Counted from the stretch's first letter, positions 47,578 through 57,048 are shown. The stretch is 64,000 nt of DNA from Streptomyces roseirectus (GCF_014489635.1 NZ_CP060828.1:6284001-6348000); one strand, 5' to 3'. Program-made: numbers and translations. The notes: generated by a model from the sequence alone, not told the origin.

Positions 47578-47934
47578 ATGCGCACGCTCTGTTCCTCGAC
47601 GCTGATCGGCGAGTTCTTCCTCATCGGTTTCGCGGGCCTGGTCGCGATGAAGGACCCGGACCTGTCGATGGGGACGGTCTGGACGGTCTGCGGCGTCCTG
47701 ATGGGGCTGAGCCTCCTGCTGTGCGGGTTCGTCACCCGCCCCGGCGGCGTCGCCCTCGGCTGGGCCCTGCAGATCGCCCTGATCGTCTCGGGCCTCTTCG
47801 TCCCGCTGATGTTCTTCATGGGCGCGGTCTTCGCGGGCCTGTGGTGGGCGTCGGTCCACTACGGCCGCAAGGTGGACGAGGCGAAGGCGAGGTTCGCCGC
47901 GCAGGCTGCCCCCACTACACCTGACGCTGCGTGA
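47578..47934 (+). CDS. DUF4233 membrane protein, folC partner
   Basis: 118 residues with four membrane segments (about 9-25, 33-52, 60-78, 80-97) and a basic/acidic C-terminal tail. It has the DUF4233 pattern (STLIGEFFLIGFAGLVAMK). It follows folC by two bases and precedes ndk by 63, an arrangement conserved in actinobacteria by my recollection. Function unknown; a role linked to folate or nucleotide metabolism is only contextual. Confidence 0.85.
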   Translation: MRTLCSSTLIGEFFLIGFAGLVAMKDPDLSMGTVWTVCGVLMGLSLLLCGFVTRPGGVALGWALQIALIVSGLFVPLMFFMGAVFAGLWWASVHYGRKVDEAKARFAAQAAPTTPDAA

Positions 47935-47997
47935 CGGCGGTACCGACACGCCCTGTAACCTCGTGGCACCGCACCTCAGCAGCGAAGGAGCCCATCC

Positions 47998-48411
47998 GTG
48001 AGCCAGCGCACCCTCGTCCTCCTCAAGCCCGACGCCGTCCGTCGTGGCCTGACCGGCGAGATCATCAGCCGTATCGAGCGCAAGGCCGACTGGCGGATCA
48101 CCGCGCTGGAGCTGCGGACGCTGGGCCGGGAGATCCTGGAGCAGCACTACGGGGAGCACGTGGGGCGGCCGTTCTACGAGCCGCTGATGGAGTTCATGGC
48201 GTCCGGTCCGGTCGTCGCGCTGATCGTCGAGGGCGAGCGGGTCATCGAGGGCGTGCGGCAGCTGGCCGGCCCGACGGACCCGATCGCCGCCGCGCCGGGC
48301 TCGATCCGGGGTGACTTCGGGGTCATCGTCCGGGAGAACCTGATCCACGCCTCGGACTCGGCGGAGTCGGCGGAGCGCGAGGTCAAGCTGTTCTTCCCGG
48401 GCCTCGCCTGA
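47998..48411 (+). CDS. ndk: Nucleoside diphosphate kinase
   Basis: 137 residues. It transfers the gamma phosphate between nucleotides through His117 in NLIHASDS. The N-terminus TLVLLKPDAVRRG is the family signature. Length is typical. GTG 47998 follows AAGGAG by 8 bases. It lies in a folC-DUF4233-ndk run with short gaps, so it is probably transcribed at least partly with them. A terminator-like hairpin lies about 85 bases downstream. Confidence 0.96.
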   Translation: MSQRTLVLLKPDAVRRGLTGEIISRIERKADWRITALELRTLGREILEQHYGEHVGRPFYEPLMEFMASGPVVALIVEGERVIEGVRQLAGPTDPIAAAPGSIRGDFGVIVRENLIHASDSAESAEREVKLFFPGLA

Positions 48412-48730
48412 GCGTCTGGATGAACGCGGACCCGCTCACGCGGAGGTTTCGCGGATTTTTCTGAGGGTCAGTCAGAACGCCTGTCCGTCAGCCCGGGGAC
48501 GGCCGTACATTTTCGGCCGTCCTTCGGCATATGCGATGCCGATCGGGGGAACGCGTGCCCCCGATGGACCGTCTCCACAAGCGAGGCGGGTCGGCACGTG
48601 CTGACAATGGCGAAGACCCTCGCGCGGTGTCCGTGAAGGCGCGTCTACGATGTAATCCTTCACGTCACCGCACCCACTTCGCCGTCCTGAGAAGCTGTCG
48701 CCAGCTCGTGGGAAGGCCAGACGAATCCTG
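48412..48730. other. 319-base gap upstream of mreB
   Basis: Contains a terminator-like hairpin for ndk (48497-48522), a small CGGCA/TGCCG hairpin at about 48526-48542, and presumably the mreB promoter (a TACGAT at 48646-48651 is a possible -10). Short open frames here have no ribosome sites and I do not support them. Confidence 0.6.
48497..48522 (+). terminator. Hairpin downstream of ndk
   Basis: A 9-bp perfect stem, GGACGGCCG, with loop TACATTTT and a following TT. Confidence 0.65.
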
Positions 48731-49762
48731 ATGGGGAACTCAATGTCGTTCATCGGCCGTGACATGGCTGTCGACCTCGGGACCGCCAACACGCTGGTGT
48801 ACGTCAGGGGTCGCGGGATCGTCCTCAACGAGCCGTCCGTGGTCGCGATCAACACCAACACCGGTGGGATCCTCGCGGTCGGCGCCGAGGCGAAGAAGAT
48901 GATCGGTCGCACCCCCGGCAACATCGTCGCCGTGCGTCCGCTCAAGGACGGCGTCATCGCCGACTTCGAGATCACCGAGCGGATGCTGCGTTACTTCATC
49001 CTGAAGATCCACAAGCGCCGCTACCTCGCCCGGCCCCGCGTCGTCGTGTGCGTGCCCAGCGGTATCACCGGCGTCGAGCGCCGCGCCGTCATCGAGGCGT
49101 CCACGCAGGCCGGTGCCCGTCAGGTGCACATCATCGAGGAGCCCATGGCCGCGGCCATCGGCTCGGGCCTGCCGGTCCACGAGGCGACCGGCAACATGGT
49201 CGTCGACATCGGCGGCGGCACCACCGAGGTCGCCGTCATCTCGCTCGGCGGCATCGTCACCGCCCAGTCCATCCGCGTCGCGGGCGACGAGCTGGACAAC
49301 GCGATCATCCAGCACATCAAGAAGGAGTACTCCCTCCTCCTCGGTGAGCGCACCGCCGAGCAGATCAAGATCACGATCGGTTCCGCGTACGACCTCGACG
49401 ACGACGAGCACACCGAGATCCGCGGCCGCGACCTCGTCTCCGGCCTGCCCAAGACGGTCGTCATCTCGGCCGCCGAGGTCCGCAAGGCCATCGAGGAACC
49501 GGTCAACGCGATCGTCGACGCCGTCAAGACGACCCTCGACAAGTGCCCGCCCGAACTCTCCGGCGACATCATGGACCGCGGCATCGTCCTCACCGGCGGC
49601 GGCGCCCTGCTGCGCGGCCTCGACGAGCGGCTGCGCCGCGAGACCGGCATGCCGATCCACATCGCCGAGGACCCGCTGGACAGCGTCGCCCTCGGCTCCG
49701 GCAAGTGCGTCGAGGAGTTCGAGGCGCTCCAGCAGGTGCTGGACGCCGCGCCGCGCAGATGA
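48731..49762 (+). CDS. mreB: Cell-shape actin homolog MreB
   Basis: 343 residues, actin fold. Phosphate-1 loop [11 protein letters not shown], phosphate-2 [16 protein letters not shown] (about 157-172) and adenosine loop [11 protein letters not shown] are present. In Streptomyces MreB acts in spore-wall thickening rather than vegetative elongation. ATG 48731 gives [11 protein letters not shown]; the ATG at 48743 has GGGGA spaced correctly and may be the true start. First gene of the mreB-mreC-mreD-pbp2-rodA cluster; a hairpin after it may reduce read-through. Confidence 0.96.
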   Translation: MGNSMSFIGRDMAVDLGTANTLVYVRGRGIVLNEPSVVAINTNTGGILAVGAEAKKMIGRTPGNIVAVRPLKDGVIADFEITERMLRYFILKIHKRRYLARPRVVVCVPSGITGVERRAVIEASTQAGARQVHIIEEPMAAAIGSGLPVHEATGNMVVDIGGGTTEVAVISLGGIVTAQSIRVAGDELDNAIIQHIKKEYSLLLGERTAEQIKITIGSAYDLDDDEHTEIRGRDLVSGLPKTVVISAAEVRKAIEEPVNAIVDAVKTTLDKCPPELSGDIMDRGIVLTGGGALLRGLDERLRRETGMPIHIAEDPLDSVALGSGKCVEEFEALQQVLDAAPRR

Positions 49763-49777
49763 CGTAACGCTTCGATT

Positions 49778-49811
49778 CCGCCGTACGAGACGATCCCCTC
49801 TCGTGCGGCGG
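49778..49811 (+). terminator. Hairpin between mreB and mreC
   Basis: CCGCCGTACGAG pairs with CTCGTGCGGCGG (12 bp, one G-U) around a 10-base loop. Partial termination here would let mreB be expressed above the rest of the cluster; this is inference. Confidence 0.5.
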
Positions 49812-49932
49812 ATCGTTGATATAGAGGCATAAGCTCCCCCAAAGACCCCTGTTCCCGAACGACTTCGGGGCAGGGCTCCCGGATTTCCACGCATCTCCAC
49901 GCATCACTACGAGGAAGGCACGGCCGCCGCAC

Positions 49933-50892
49933 GTGAGGGACACACGAGAGAGCCGGCTGCTCCTGGTACTCCTGGTCGCCGTCTCGTTCGCGCTGATCAC
50001 GGTCGACATCAGGGGAGGTGAGGACTCTCCGGTCGACGGCGCCCGGCAGGCCGCCGCGACGGTCTTCGGCCCCATCGAGAACGGCCTCGCCTCCGCCGTC
50101 GACCCCGTCGGCAACGCGGTCTCCGCCGTACGCGACTCCGGCAAGCGCCACGACCGGCTCGCGGCCCTGGAGAAGGAGAACGCCGCCCTCAAGGCCAAGC
50201 TCGGCAGCGACGACCGCAACCGCAGCCGCCTCAGCCAGCTCGACAAGATGCTCAAGATCGCCGGCGAGGGCCAGTACGGCATCAAGGGCGCCCAGGTCAT
50301 CGCCATAGGAGCGGCCCAGGGCTTCTCCTGGACGATCACCATCGACGTCGGCGCGAGCGACGGCATCCAGCGCGACATGACGGTCCTCAACGGCGACGGC
50401 CTGGTCGGCCGGGTGACGACCGTCGGCCCCCACACCTCGACCGTGCTGCTCGCCAGCGACCCCGACTTCACCGTCGGCACCCGCATGGAGGCCAGCGACG
50501 AACTCGGCTTCGCCTCGGGCCAGGGAGACCGCCCGCTGCGCGTCGAACTCCTCAACGGCAAGGCCGAGGTGAAGAAGGGCGACCGGCTCGTCACCTTCGG
50601 CTCCCAGGCCGACAAACCCTTCGTACCGGGCGTCCCCGTGGGCATCGTGTCCCGCGTCGACCCCTCCGGCGGCGACCTCACGCGGACGCTGTACGTCACG
50701 CCCTACGTCAGCTTCACCAAGCTCGACATCGTCGGCGTCGTCGTCGAGGCCCCGAAGAAGGACCCGCGCGACACGGTCCTCCCGGCGAAGCCCAAGCCCG
50801 TCCCGACGCCCACGGTGACGGTCACGGTGACCCCGGGCGCGAACCCGCCGGACCAGGGCGGGCCGGACGACCCGCAGCAAGAGCAGCAGTAG
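49933..50892 (+). CDS. mreC: Rod shape-determining protein MreC
   Basis: 319 residues: one N-terminal membrane segment (about 7-24), a coiled coil (about 70-105, LAALEKENAALKAKLGSDD), and the two beta-barrel MreC core domains (about 115-270). The C-terminal tail is proline-rich with a threonine-valine run (PTVTVTVTPG). It links the membrane cell-wall machinery to MreB. It starts at GTG 49933, with AGGAAGG about 14 bases upstream. mreD follows after 14 bases. Confidence 0.95.
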   Translation: MRDTRESRLLLVLLVAVSFALITVDIRGGEDSPVDGARQAAATVFGPIENGLASAVDPVGNAVSAVRDSGKRHDRLAALEKENAALKAKLGSDDRNRSRLSQLDKMLKIAGEGQYGIKGAQVIAIGAAQGFSWTITIDVGASDGIQRDMTVLNGDGLVGRVTTVGPHTSTVLLASDPDFTVGTRMEASDELGFASGQGDRPLRVELLNGKAEVKKGDRLVTFGSQADKPFVPGVPVGIVSRVDPSGGDLTRTLYVTPYVSFTKLDIVGVVVEAPKKDPRDTVLPAKPKPVPTPTVTVTVTPGANPPDQGGPDDPQQEQQ

Positions 50893-50906
50893 GAGCTGAC
50901 GATCCC

Positions 50907-51581
50907 ATGCGCCTCAACCGCGTCCTGCTCGCCACGACCCTCGTCGTCGTGGCCCTGGTCGTCCAGGTCAGCGTCCTCGCCCGGCTCCACCTGCCCGGCG
51001 CGGTCCCCGACCTCCTCCTCCTGACGGTCCTCGGCCTCGCGATGGTCTACGGCCACACCAGCGGCGCCCTCGTCGGCTTCGGCGCCGGGCTCCTCGCCGA
51101 CCTCGCGCCGCCCGCCGACCACGCCGCCGGCCGGTACGCCCTCGTCCTCAGCGTCATCGGGTACGCGGCCGGGCTGATCAAACCCGAGACCGGGCGCCTG
51201 AAGTCGGCGACCGCTCCGATGCTGGTCGTCGTCGCCTCCGCGCTCGGCTCGACGCTGCTGTACGCGGGCGTCGGCGCGCTCGTCGGCGACACGACCGCGC
51301 GACACGTCGGCCTCGGGGGGCTGCTGTTCAGCGCCGCTCTGTACGACCTGCTGCTCGCGCCGTTCGTCGTCCCCGCGGTGATGTTCCTCGCCCGGCGCGC
51401 CGACAACGACCCGCTCGCGGAGGCGAGTTCGGCGTCCAAGGCCGCCGACATCTCCTCGGGCTGGCTGTCCTCGGGAACCGGGCTGCGGATCGGGGGGCAG
51501 CGGGGGAGCGGGCTGAAGATGAAGGCGGCGAAGCGGTCGGCCGCGCGGACGGGGCGGATCAAAGGGGTGAAGCGGCTGTGA
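50907..51581 (+). CDS. mreD: Rod shape-determining protein MreD
   Basis: 224 residues, five or six membrane segments in the first 165, with a basic C-terminal tail (KMKAAKRSAARTGRIKGVKR). The N-terminus MRLNRVLLATTLVVVALVVQ and the ADLAPPADHAAGRYALVLS loop fit MreD. AGGAG overlaps the mreC stop region. It acts with MreC and RodA in wall synthesis. pbp2 starts 115 bases downstream. Confidence 0.93.
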   Translation: MRLNRVLLATTLVVVALVVQVSVLARLHLPGAVPDLLLLTVLGLAMVYGHTSGALVGFGAGLLADLAPPADHAAGRYALVLSVIGYAAGLIKPETGRLKSATAPMLVVVASALGSTLLYAGVGALVGDTTARHVGLGGLLFSAALYDLLLAPFVVPAVMFLARRADNDPLAEASSASKAADISSGWLSSGTGLRIGGQRGSGLKMKAAKRSAARTGRIKGVKRL

Positions 51582-51696
51582 GGCCGGGGGCATGGAATTC
51601 ACCCGCAGGGGTGAACGCCGGCGGAACGCGGGCCGGGGGCCCGGCCGTTCATGAGGCGTACGGATTTTCGAATCGGGGCGTCGGAAGGGGGAGGCA

Positions 51697-54039
51697 GTGA
51701 CGAACATCCCGGAGACCGGGCGGACGCCAAGGGTCCAGACGCGGCTCGTGGTGATCCAGATCCTGGTCCTGTCCCTGCTCGCGACGCTCGGCGGGCGCCT
51801 GTGGTACCTCCAGATCCGCGAGGGCGACGAGTACGCGAAAGAAGCGTCTGGCAACCACGTCCAGCAGGTCGTCCAGCCGGCGGTGCGCGGCTCGATCCTG
51901 GACGCGCGCGGAGTCCCCCTCGCCGACAACGAGACCCGCCTCGTGGTCTCCGCGTCCCGCACGGAACTGCTGAAGCAGAAGGACGACGGCAAGGCGGTCC
52001 TCGCCAAGCTCGCCGGCGTCCTCGGGATGACCCCCGAGGAGGTCCAGCAGAAGGTCCGCCTCTGCGACAGCGTGACCCCGAAGCCCTGCTGGAACGGCTC
52101 CCCGTACCAGCCCATCCCGATCACCGACGAGGCGACGGCCAAACAGGCGCTCCAGATCCGCGAGCGCGCCGAGGACTTCCCCGGCATCACCGCCGAGCCC
52201 GAGGCCGTCCGCCGCTACCCGGCCCCCGGCCAGTCCAACACCGCCCAGGTCCTCGGCTACCTCTCCCCGGTCACGGACGACGAGATCCAGCAGGCCAAGG
52301 ACAGCGACTCGCCCTACCTGCGCTCCGACCAGGTCGGCCGCTCGGGCCTTGAGCGGGAGTACGACAAGGAACTGCGCGGCAAGGCGGGCGTCACGCGCTA
52401 CGAGGTCGACAACCTCGGCCGCGTCATCGGCCAGGCCGAGGCGACCCCGGCCGAGCCCGGCGCCAACCTCGTCACCAGCATCGACGCCCGGGTGCAGCGC
52501 GTCGCGGAGTACGAGCTGAACGACGCGATGAAAGAGGCCCGCAAGCAGTGGGACCGCAACACCAATGAGAGGTACAAGGCGGACTCCGGCGCCGTCGTCG
52601 TGATGGAGGCCAAGACCGGGCGCATCGTCGCCATGGCCTCGAACCCGACGTACGACCCGAACGCCTGGGTCGGCGGCATCTCCGCCAAGGACTACCAGCG
52701 GCTCACCGGCAAGGACTCCAACTACCCGCTGCTCAACAGGGCCATACAGGGTCAGTCCGCGCCGGGCTCCATCTTCAAGGTGGTCCCCACCGCCGCCGCC
52801 GTGAACGCCGGCTACTCCTTCAACGGCCCCTACGAATGCTCCAGTTCGTACTCCATCGGCGGCCAGGTCTTCAAGAACTTCGAGTCCAAGGGATACGGCC
52901 CGATCAGCCTCGGCCGCGCCCTGGAGGTCTCCTGCGACACCGTCTTCTATCGCCTCTCCCACGAGGAGTGGAAGAAGGACGGCGGCCTCAAGCCGAAGAA
53001 GGACGCCAACAACTGGTTCTACAAGACCGCCCGCCAGTTCGGCCTCGGCGCCACCACCGGCATCGACCTGCCCAACGAGGTCACCGGCCGCATCCCCGAC
53101 CGCCAGTGGAAGCAGGACTACTGGAAGGCCAACAAGGACGCCTGGTGCAAGTACGGCAAGAAGGGCGGCAGCTACGCCGAGCAGATCGCGTACGAGAACT
53201 GCCTCGAAGGCAACCTGATGCGCGCCGGTGACTCCGTCAACTACTCCATCGGCCAGGGCGACACCCTCGTCACCCCCATCCAGATGGCCACCATCTACGC
53301 GGCGATCTCCAACGGCGGCACCCTCTACACCCCCTCCGTCGGCAAGGCCGTCGTCAGCCCCGACGGCAAGACCGTCGACGAGATCAAGCCCAAGGCGCAC
53401 GGCAAGCTGCCCATAGACGGCAAGACGCTCGCCGAGATGGACGACGCCCTCGCCGGCGTCGCCACCCGGGGCACCGCCGCCTGGCGCTTCGCCCAGGTCG
53501 GCTGGCCCCAGGCGAAGATCCCCATGCACGCGAAGACGGGTACCGCCGAGGTCTACGGCAAGCAGACGACGTCCTGGTTCGCGACCTACACCAAGGACTA
53601 CTCGATCGTCATGACGATCTCCCAGGGCGGCACCGGCTCCGGCGCCTCCGGCCCCGCCGTCCGCAACATCTACGACGCCCTGTACGGCGTCGCCGACGAC
53701 GGCACCATCAACCCCAAGAACGCCCTCCTCCCCACCCCCCAGAAAACCCTCCCCAAGGTCCAGCCCGACGGCACGATCACCTCCCCGAAGCTCCCGAAGG
53801 ACCCGGCGAAGGACCAGAGGGCAAGCCAGACGGAACAGCCGAAGCAGGACGGAGGCACACTCCCGGCAGGAACGGTGCCGACGAACACGGGTGGCAACCA
53901 GGACACACGCCGTCGCCGGAGAAACGGGCCTAAGGGCAGCGGACCCAAGGGGCGCGGGGCCGTATCCATCAGCGGCTCCGCCGCGGGGCGCGACCAGCCA
54001 CGACGGCGCCGCACCCGAGCTCGGAGGGAAGCCAAATGA
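51697..54039 (+). CDS. pbp2: Penicillin-binding protein 2 (class B transpeptidase)
   Basis: 780 residues. One membrane segment lies at about 17-40, then the dimerisation domain, then the transpeptidase with Ser358-I-F-K361, an SCD motif (EVSCDTVFYRL) in place of SxN, and KTG at 613-615. It cross-links peptidoglycan with RodA, whose ATG overlaps its stop by four bases (ATGA). GGGGGAGG precedes the GTG. The last 85 residues are a low-complexity tail; the final 25 or so are encoded by the dispersed intergenic element and are basic (RDQPRRRRTRARREAK). Confidence 0.95.
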   Translation: MTNIPETGRTPRVQTRLVVIQILVLSLLATLGGRLWYLQIREGDEYAKEASGNHVQQVVQPAVRGSILDARGVPLADNETRLVVSASRTELLKQKDDGKAVLAKLAGVLGMTPEEVQQKVRLCDSVTPKPCWNGSPYQPIPITDEATAKQALQIRERAEDFPGITAEPEAVRRYPAPGQSNTAQVLGYLSPVTDDEIQQAKDSDSPYLRSDQVGRSGLEREYDKELRGKAGVTRYEVDNLGRVIGQAEATPAEPGANLVTSIDARVQRVAEYELNDAMKEARKQWDRNTNERYKADSGAVVVMEAKTGRIVAMASNPTYDPNAWVGGISAKDYQRLTGKDSNYPLLNRAIQGQSAPGSIFKVVPTAAAVNAGYSFNGPYECSSSYSIGGQVFKNFESKGYGPISLGRALEVSCDTVFYRLSHEEWKKDGGLKPKKDANNWFYKTARQFGLGATTGIDLPNEVTGRIPDRQWKQDYWKANKDAWCKYGKKGGSYAEQIAYENCLEGNLMRAGDSVNYSIGQGDTLVTPIQMATIYAAISNGGTLYTPSVGKAVVSPDGKTVDEIKPKAHGKLPIDGKTLAEMDDALAGVATRGTAAWRFAQVGWPQAKIPMHAKTGTAEVYGKQTTSWFATYTKDYSIVMTISQGGTGSGASGPAVRNIYDALYGVADDGTINPKNALLPTPQKTLPKVQPDGTITSPKLPKDPAKDQRASQTEQPKQDGGTLPAGTVPTNTGGNQDTRRRRRNGPKGSGPKGRGAVSISGSAAGRDQPRRRRTRARREAK
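53950..54022 (+). repeat. Dispersed intergenic element embedded in the pbp2 3' coding end
   Basis: GGGGCGCGGGGCCGTATC, GCGGCTCCGCCGCGGGGCGC and GACCAGCCACGACGGCGCCG follow one another as in the long form of the element seen between genes at 5750-5905. Here it is translated, in frame, as the C-terminus of PBP2. Confidence 0.75.
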
Positions 54040-55232
54040 CCGGCAACTCCTTCTCCGTCTCGGGCTACGGCCCAGAACGCGCCGGCTGGACGAGACTCTT
54101 CGCCCGCGACTCCCTCGCGAGGCGCCTCGACTGGCCGATACTCCTCTCGGCCCTGGCCCTCTCCTGTATCGGCTCCCTCCTGGTCTTCTCCGCGACGCGA
54201 AACCGCACGGAGATCAACCAGGGCGACCAGTACTACTTCCTGCTCCGCCACCTCATGAACACCGGCATCGGCCTCGCGCTGATGATCGCCACGGTCTGGC
54301 TCGGCCACCGCACCCTGCGCAACGCGGTCCCGATCCTGTACGGCCTGTCGGTGTTCGGCATCCTCCTGGTGCTGACCCCCCTGGGGTCGACGGTGAACGG
54401 CGCCCACTCATGGATCGTGCTGGGCGGCGGCTTCTCCCTCCAGCCCTCGGAGTTCGTGAAGATCACGATCATCCTGGGCATGGCGATGCTGCTCGCGGCG
54501 CGGGTGGACGCCGGCGACAAGCCGTACCCCGACCACCGCACGGTGCTCCAGGCCCTGGGCCTCGCCTCGGTGCCGATGCTGGTCGTCATGCTGATGCCGG
54601 ACCTGGGTTCGGTGATGGTGATGGTGATGATCGTGCTGGGCGTGCTGCTCGCGTCCGGCGCGTCGAACCGGTGGATCTTCGGCCTGCTCGGCGCGGGCGC
54701 CGCCGGCGCGCTCGCGGTGTGGCAGCTGGGGATTCTCGACGAGTACCAGATCGCGCGGTTCGCGGCGTTCGCCAACCCCGAGCTGGACCCCGCGGGCGTC
54801 GGCTACAACACGAACCAGGCCCGCATCGCGATCGGCTCCGGCGGCCTCACCGGCGCGGGCCTCTTCCACGGCTCCCAGACGACCGGCCAGTTCGTCCCCG
54901 AGCAGCAGACCGACTTCGTCTTCACGGTCGCCGGCGAGGAGCTGGGCTTCGTGGGGGCCGGGCTGATCGTCGTCCTCCTCGGCGTCGTCCTCTGGCGGGC
55001 CTGCAAGATCGCCCGTGAGACGACGGAGCTGTACGGCACGATCGTCGCCGCCGGGATCGTCGCCTGGTTCGCCTTCCAGTCGTTCGAGAACATCGGGATG
55101 ACCCTGGGCATCATGCCGGTCACGGGTCTGCCGCTGCCGTTCGTGTCCTACGGGGGGTCGTCGATGTTCGCGGTGTGGGTCGCGGTGGGGCTCCTCCAGT
55201 CCATCAAGGTCCAGAGACCGATGTCGGCGTGA
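54036..55232 (+). CDS. rodA: SEDS-family peptidoglycan glycosyltransferase RodA
   Basis: 398 residues, about 10 membrane segments. SEDS signatures: NGAHSWIVLGGGFSLQPSEF (about 121-140), with the catalytic Asp probably in the extracellular loop near FANPELDPAGVGYN, and GLPLPFVSYGGSSM near 370. It polymerises glycan from lipid II with PBP2 as cross-linker. Translationally coupled to pbp2. In S. coelicolor the homolog is called Sfr and functions in sporulation. Confidence 0.95.
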   Translation: MTGNSFSVSGYGPERAGWTRLFARDSLARRLDWPILLSALALSCIGSLLVFSATRNRTEINQGDQYYFLLRHLMNTGIGLALMIATVWLGHRTLRNAVPILYGLSVFGILLVLTPLGSTVNGAHSWIVLGGGFSLQPSEFVKITIILGMAMLLAARVDAGDKPYPDHRTVLQALGLASVPMLVVMLMPDLGSVMVMVMIVLGVLLASGASNRWIFGLLGAGAAGALAVWQLGILDEYQIARFAAFANPELDPAGVGYNTNQARIAIGSGGLTGAGLFHGSQTTGQFVPEQQTDFVFTVAGEELGFVGAGLIVVLLGVVLWRACKIARETTELYGTIVAAGIVAWFAFQSFENIGMTLGIMPVTGLPLPFVSYGGSSMFAVWVAVGLLQSIKVQRPMSA

Positions 55233-55329
55233 GCCTCCGGCGGCGGGGCCGCGTCCGACGTGCGCTTATCCCGCCGTTCGGCGTGAATTCACCCTTCGTC
55301 TCCCTCTGCCGCTCTGCCCCGGGTGGCAC

Positions 55330-55335
55330 TAGATT
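55330..55335 (+). promoter_or_regulatory. Probable -10 box of a leaderless CYTH-CHAD transcript
   Basis: TAGATT ends 6 bases before the ATG at 55342 and no ribosome site is present. The spacing is the same as for valS. Confidence 0.4.
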
Positions 55336-55341
55336 CAATTC

Positions 55342-57048
55342 ATGGCGGAGACGAAACGCGAGATCGAGCGCAAGTACGAATCCGATGAGAGCGGACTGCC
55401 GGACCTGACGGGGGTCGGGGAGATCGAGAGGGTCCTCGACCGGGGCGTGGCCGAGCTGGACGCGACCTACTACGACACGGCGGACGGGCGGCTCGCGGCG
55501 GCGTCGATCACGCTGCGGCGGCGGACCGGGGGCTCGGACGCGGGGTGGCATCTGAAGTTCCCCGTGTCGCCGGGCGTGCGGGACGAGGTGCGGGCGCCGC
55601 TCTCGGCCGGCCTGCCGCGCAGCCTCGCGGGGCTGGTCAGGTCACGGGTGCGGGACGCCGAGCTGGTCCCGGTGGTGCGGCTGAGGTCGGCGCGGGACGT
55701 ACGGGAGCTGGTCGACGGCGAGGGCAGGCTCCTCGCCGAGGTCAGCGTGGACGCGGTGCGCGCGGAGCGGCTGAGCGGGGGAGACGGGGCCGCGCAGTGG
55801 TCCGAGATCGAGGTGGAGCTGGCCGACGGCGCCGATCCCGTCCTCCTCGACCAGGTCGAGAAACGCCTCCGCAAGGCCGGCGTGCGCCGCTCGGCGTCCG
55901 AGTCGAAGCTCGCGCGGGCCCTCGCGGAGACGAGCGGGACCGGGACCGGGGCCGCGAAGAGCCCCGGCAAGCAGGCCAAGTCCGCCGGGCCGGCGTCGTC
56001 CGCGAAGTCCGGGAAGGCTGACAAGGGCGCGAAGGCGTCCGGCAAGGTCGGCAAGTCCGGCAAGGTCGAGAAGTCGTCCGGCAAGGCCGGTGAGCCCGTG
56101 CCGTCCGCCGAGCCCGTGTCTTCCGCCGGGCCCGGCGAAACCCCCGGCGCGACCCCCGGTAGAACCCCCGCCCACCACACCGCCGCCCACCACGTCCTCG
56201 CCTACCTCAGTGCTCAGCGGGACGCGATCGTCGCGCTGGATCCTGCTGTCCGGCAGGACGAGTTCGACTCGGTGCACCGGATGCGGGTGGCCACGCGCAG
56301 GGCGCGCAGCGCGTTCCGGTCGTTCGGGAAGGTGCTGGACAGGGCGGTCACGGATCCGATCGGGGAGGAGCTGAAGTGGCTCGCGGGGGAGCTGGGCGTC
56401 GACCGGGACCAGGAGGTGCTGGCCGAGCGGATCACCGGCGGGCTGGAGAAGCTGCCGAGGCATCTGGTCGTCGGCCCGGTCCGCACCCGTCTGCGCACCT
56501 GGTCCCACGCCCGCCGGGGCGGTTCGCGCAGGCGCCTCATCGCCGTCCTGGACGGCAGGCGGTACCTGGCCCTGCTCGACACGCTGGACGCGCTGATCGC
56601 CGGACCCCCGCTGCTGAAGGCCGCGTCCGGTGAGCCGGAGAAGGTGATCGCCGCCGCCGTCCGCAAGGACTTCGCGCGGGTCGCGGCGCTGATCGAGGAG
56701 GCGCTGGCGCAGCCGTCGTCCGGGCCCGAGCGGGACTTCGCGTTGCACGAGGCCCGTAAGAAGGCGAAGCGGACCAGGTATTCGGCGGAGGCCGCGCAGT
56801 CCGCGCTCGGGGATCCCGCGACCGCGATGGTGAAGGTCGCCCGCTCCCTCCAGAACCTCCTCGGCGACCACCAGGACAGCGTGATGGCCCGCGAAGCGTT
56901 GCGAGAGATCGCAGGTCAGGCGCACGCGGCGGGCGAGAGCGGGTTCACGTACGGGCTGCTGTACGGCCGCGAGGAACGCCGCTCGGCGGACGACGAGGCG
57001 GAGCTGCCGGGCCTGTGGGAGCGGGTGAAGGGCGGGACCGGGATCTGA
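55342..57048 (+). CDS. CYTH-CHAD domain protein
   Basis: 568 residues. The N-terminal CYTH triphosphate tunnel domain (1-200) begins with the EIERKYE hallmark. A Lys/Ser/Gly-rich low-complexity linker follows (about 205-280, SGKADKGAKASGKVGKSGKV). The C-terminal CHAD domain (about 285-540) is helical with conserved His and Arg (SVHRMRVATRRARSAFRSF; LHEARKKAKRTRYSAEA), which binds polyphosphate. The combination suggests polyphosphate or triphosphate metabolism. The lysine-rich linker resembles those that receive lysine polyphosphorylation, but that is inference. Probably leaderless; single gene. Confidence 0.92.
   Translation: MAETKREIERKYESDESGLPDLTGVGEIERVLDRGVAELDATYYDTADGRLAAASITLRRRTGGSDAGWHLKFPVSPGVRDEVRAPLSAGLPRSLAGLVRSRVRDAELVPVVRLRSARDVRELVDGEGRLLAEVSVDAVRAERLSGGDGAAQWSEIEVELADGADPVLLDQVEKRLRKAGVRRSASESKLARALAETSGTGTGAAKSPGKQAKSAGPASSAKSGKADKGAKASGKVGKSGKVEKSSGKAGEPVPSAEPVSSAGPGETPGATPGRTPAHHTAAHHVLAYLSAQRDAIVALDPAVRQDEFDSVHRMRVATRRARSAFRSFGKVLDRAVTDPIGEELKWLAGELGVDRDQEVLAERITGGLEKLPRHLVVGPVRTRLRTWSHARRGGSRRRLIAVLDGRRYLALLDTLDALIAGPPLLKAASGEPEKVIAAAVRKDFARVAALIEEALAQPSSGPERDFALHEARKKAKRTRYSAEAAQSALGDPATAMVKVARSLQNLLGDHQDSVMAREALREIAGQAHAAGESGFTYGLLYGREERRSADDEAELPGLWERVKGGTGI

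Noticed and set aside
48531..48731. 66-residue frame upstream of mreB
   Set aside because: Basic, Cys- and Arg-rich shadow-like translation with no ribosome site, overlapping the likely mreB promoter.
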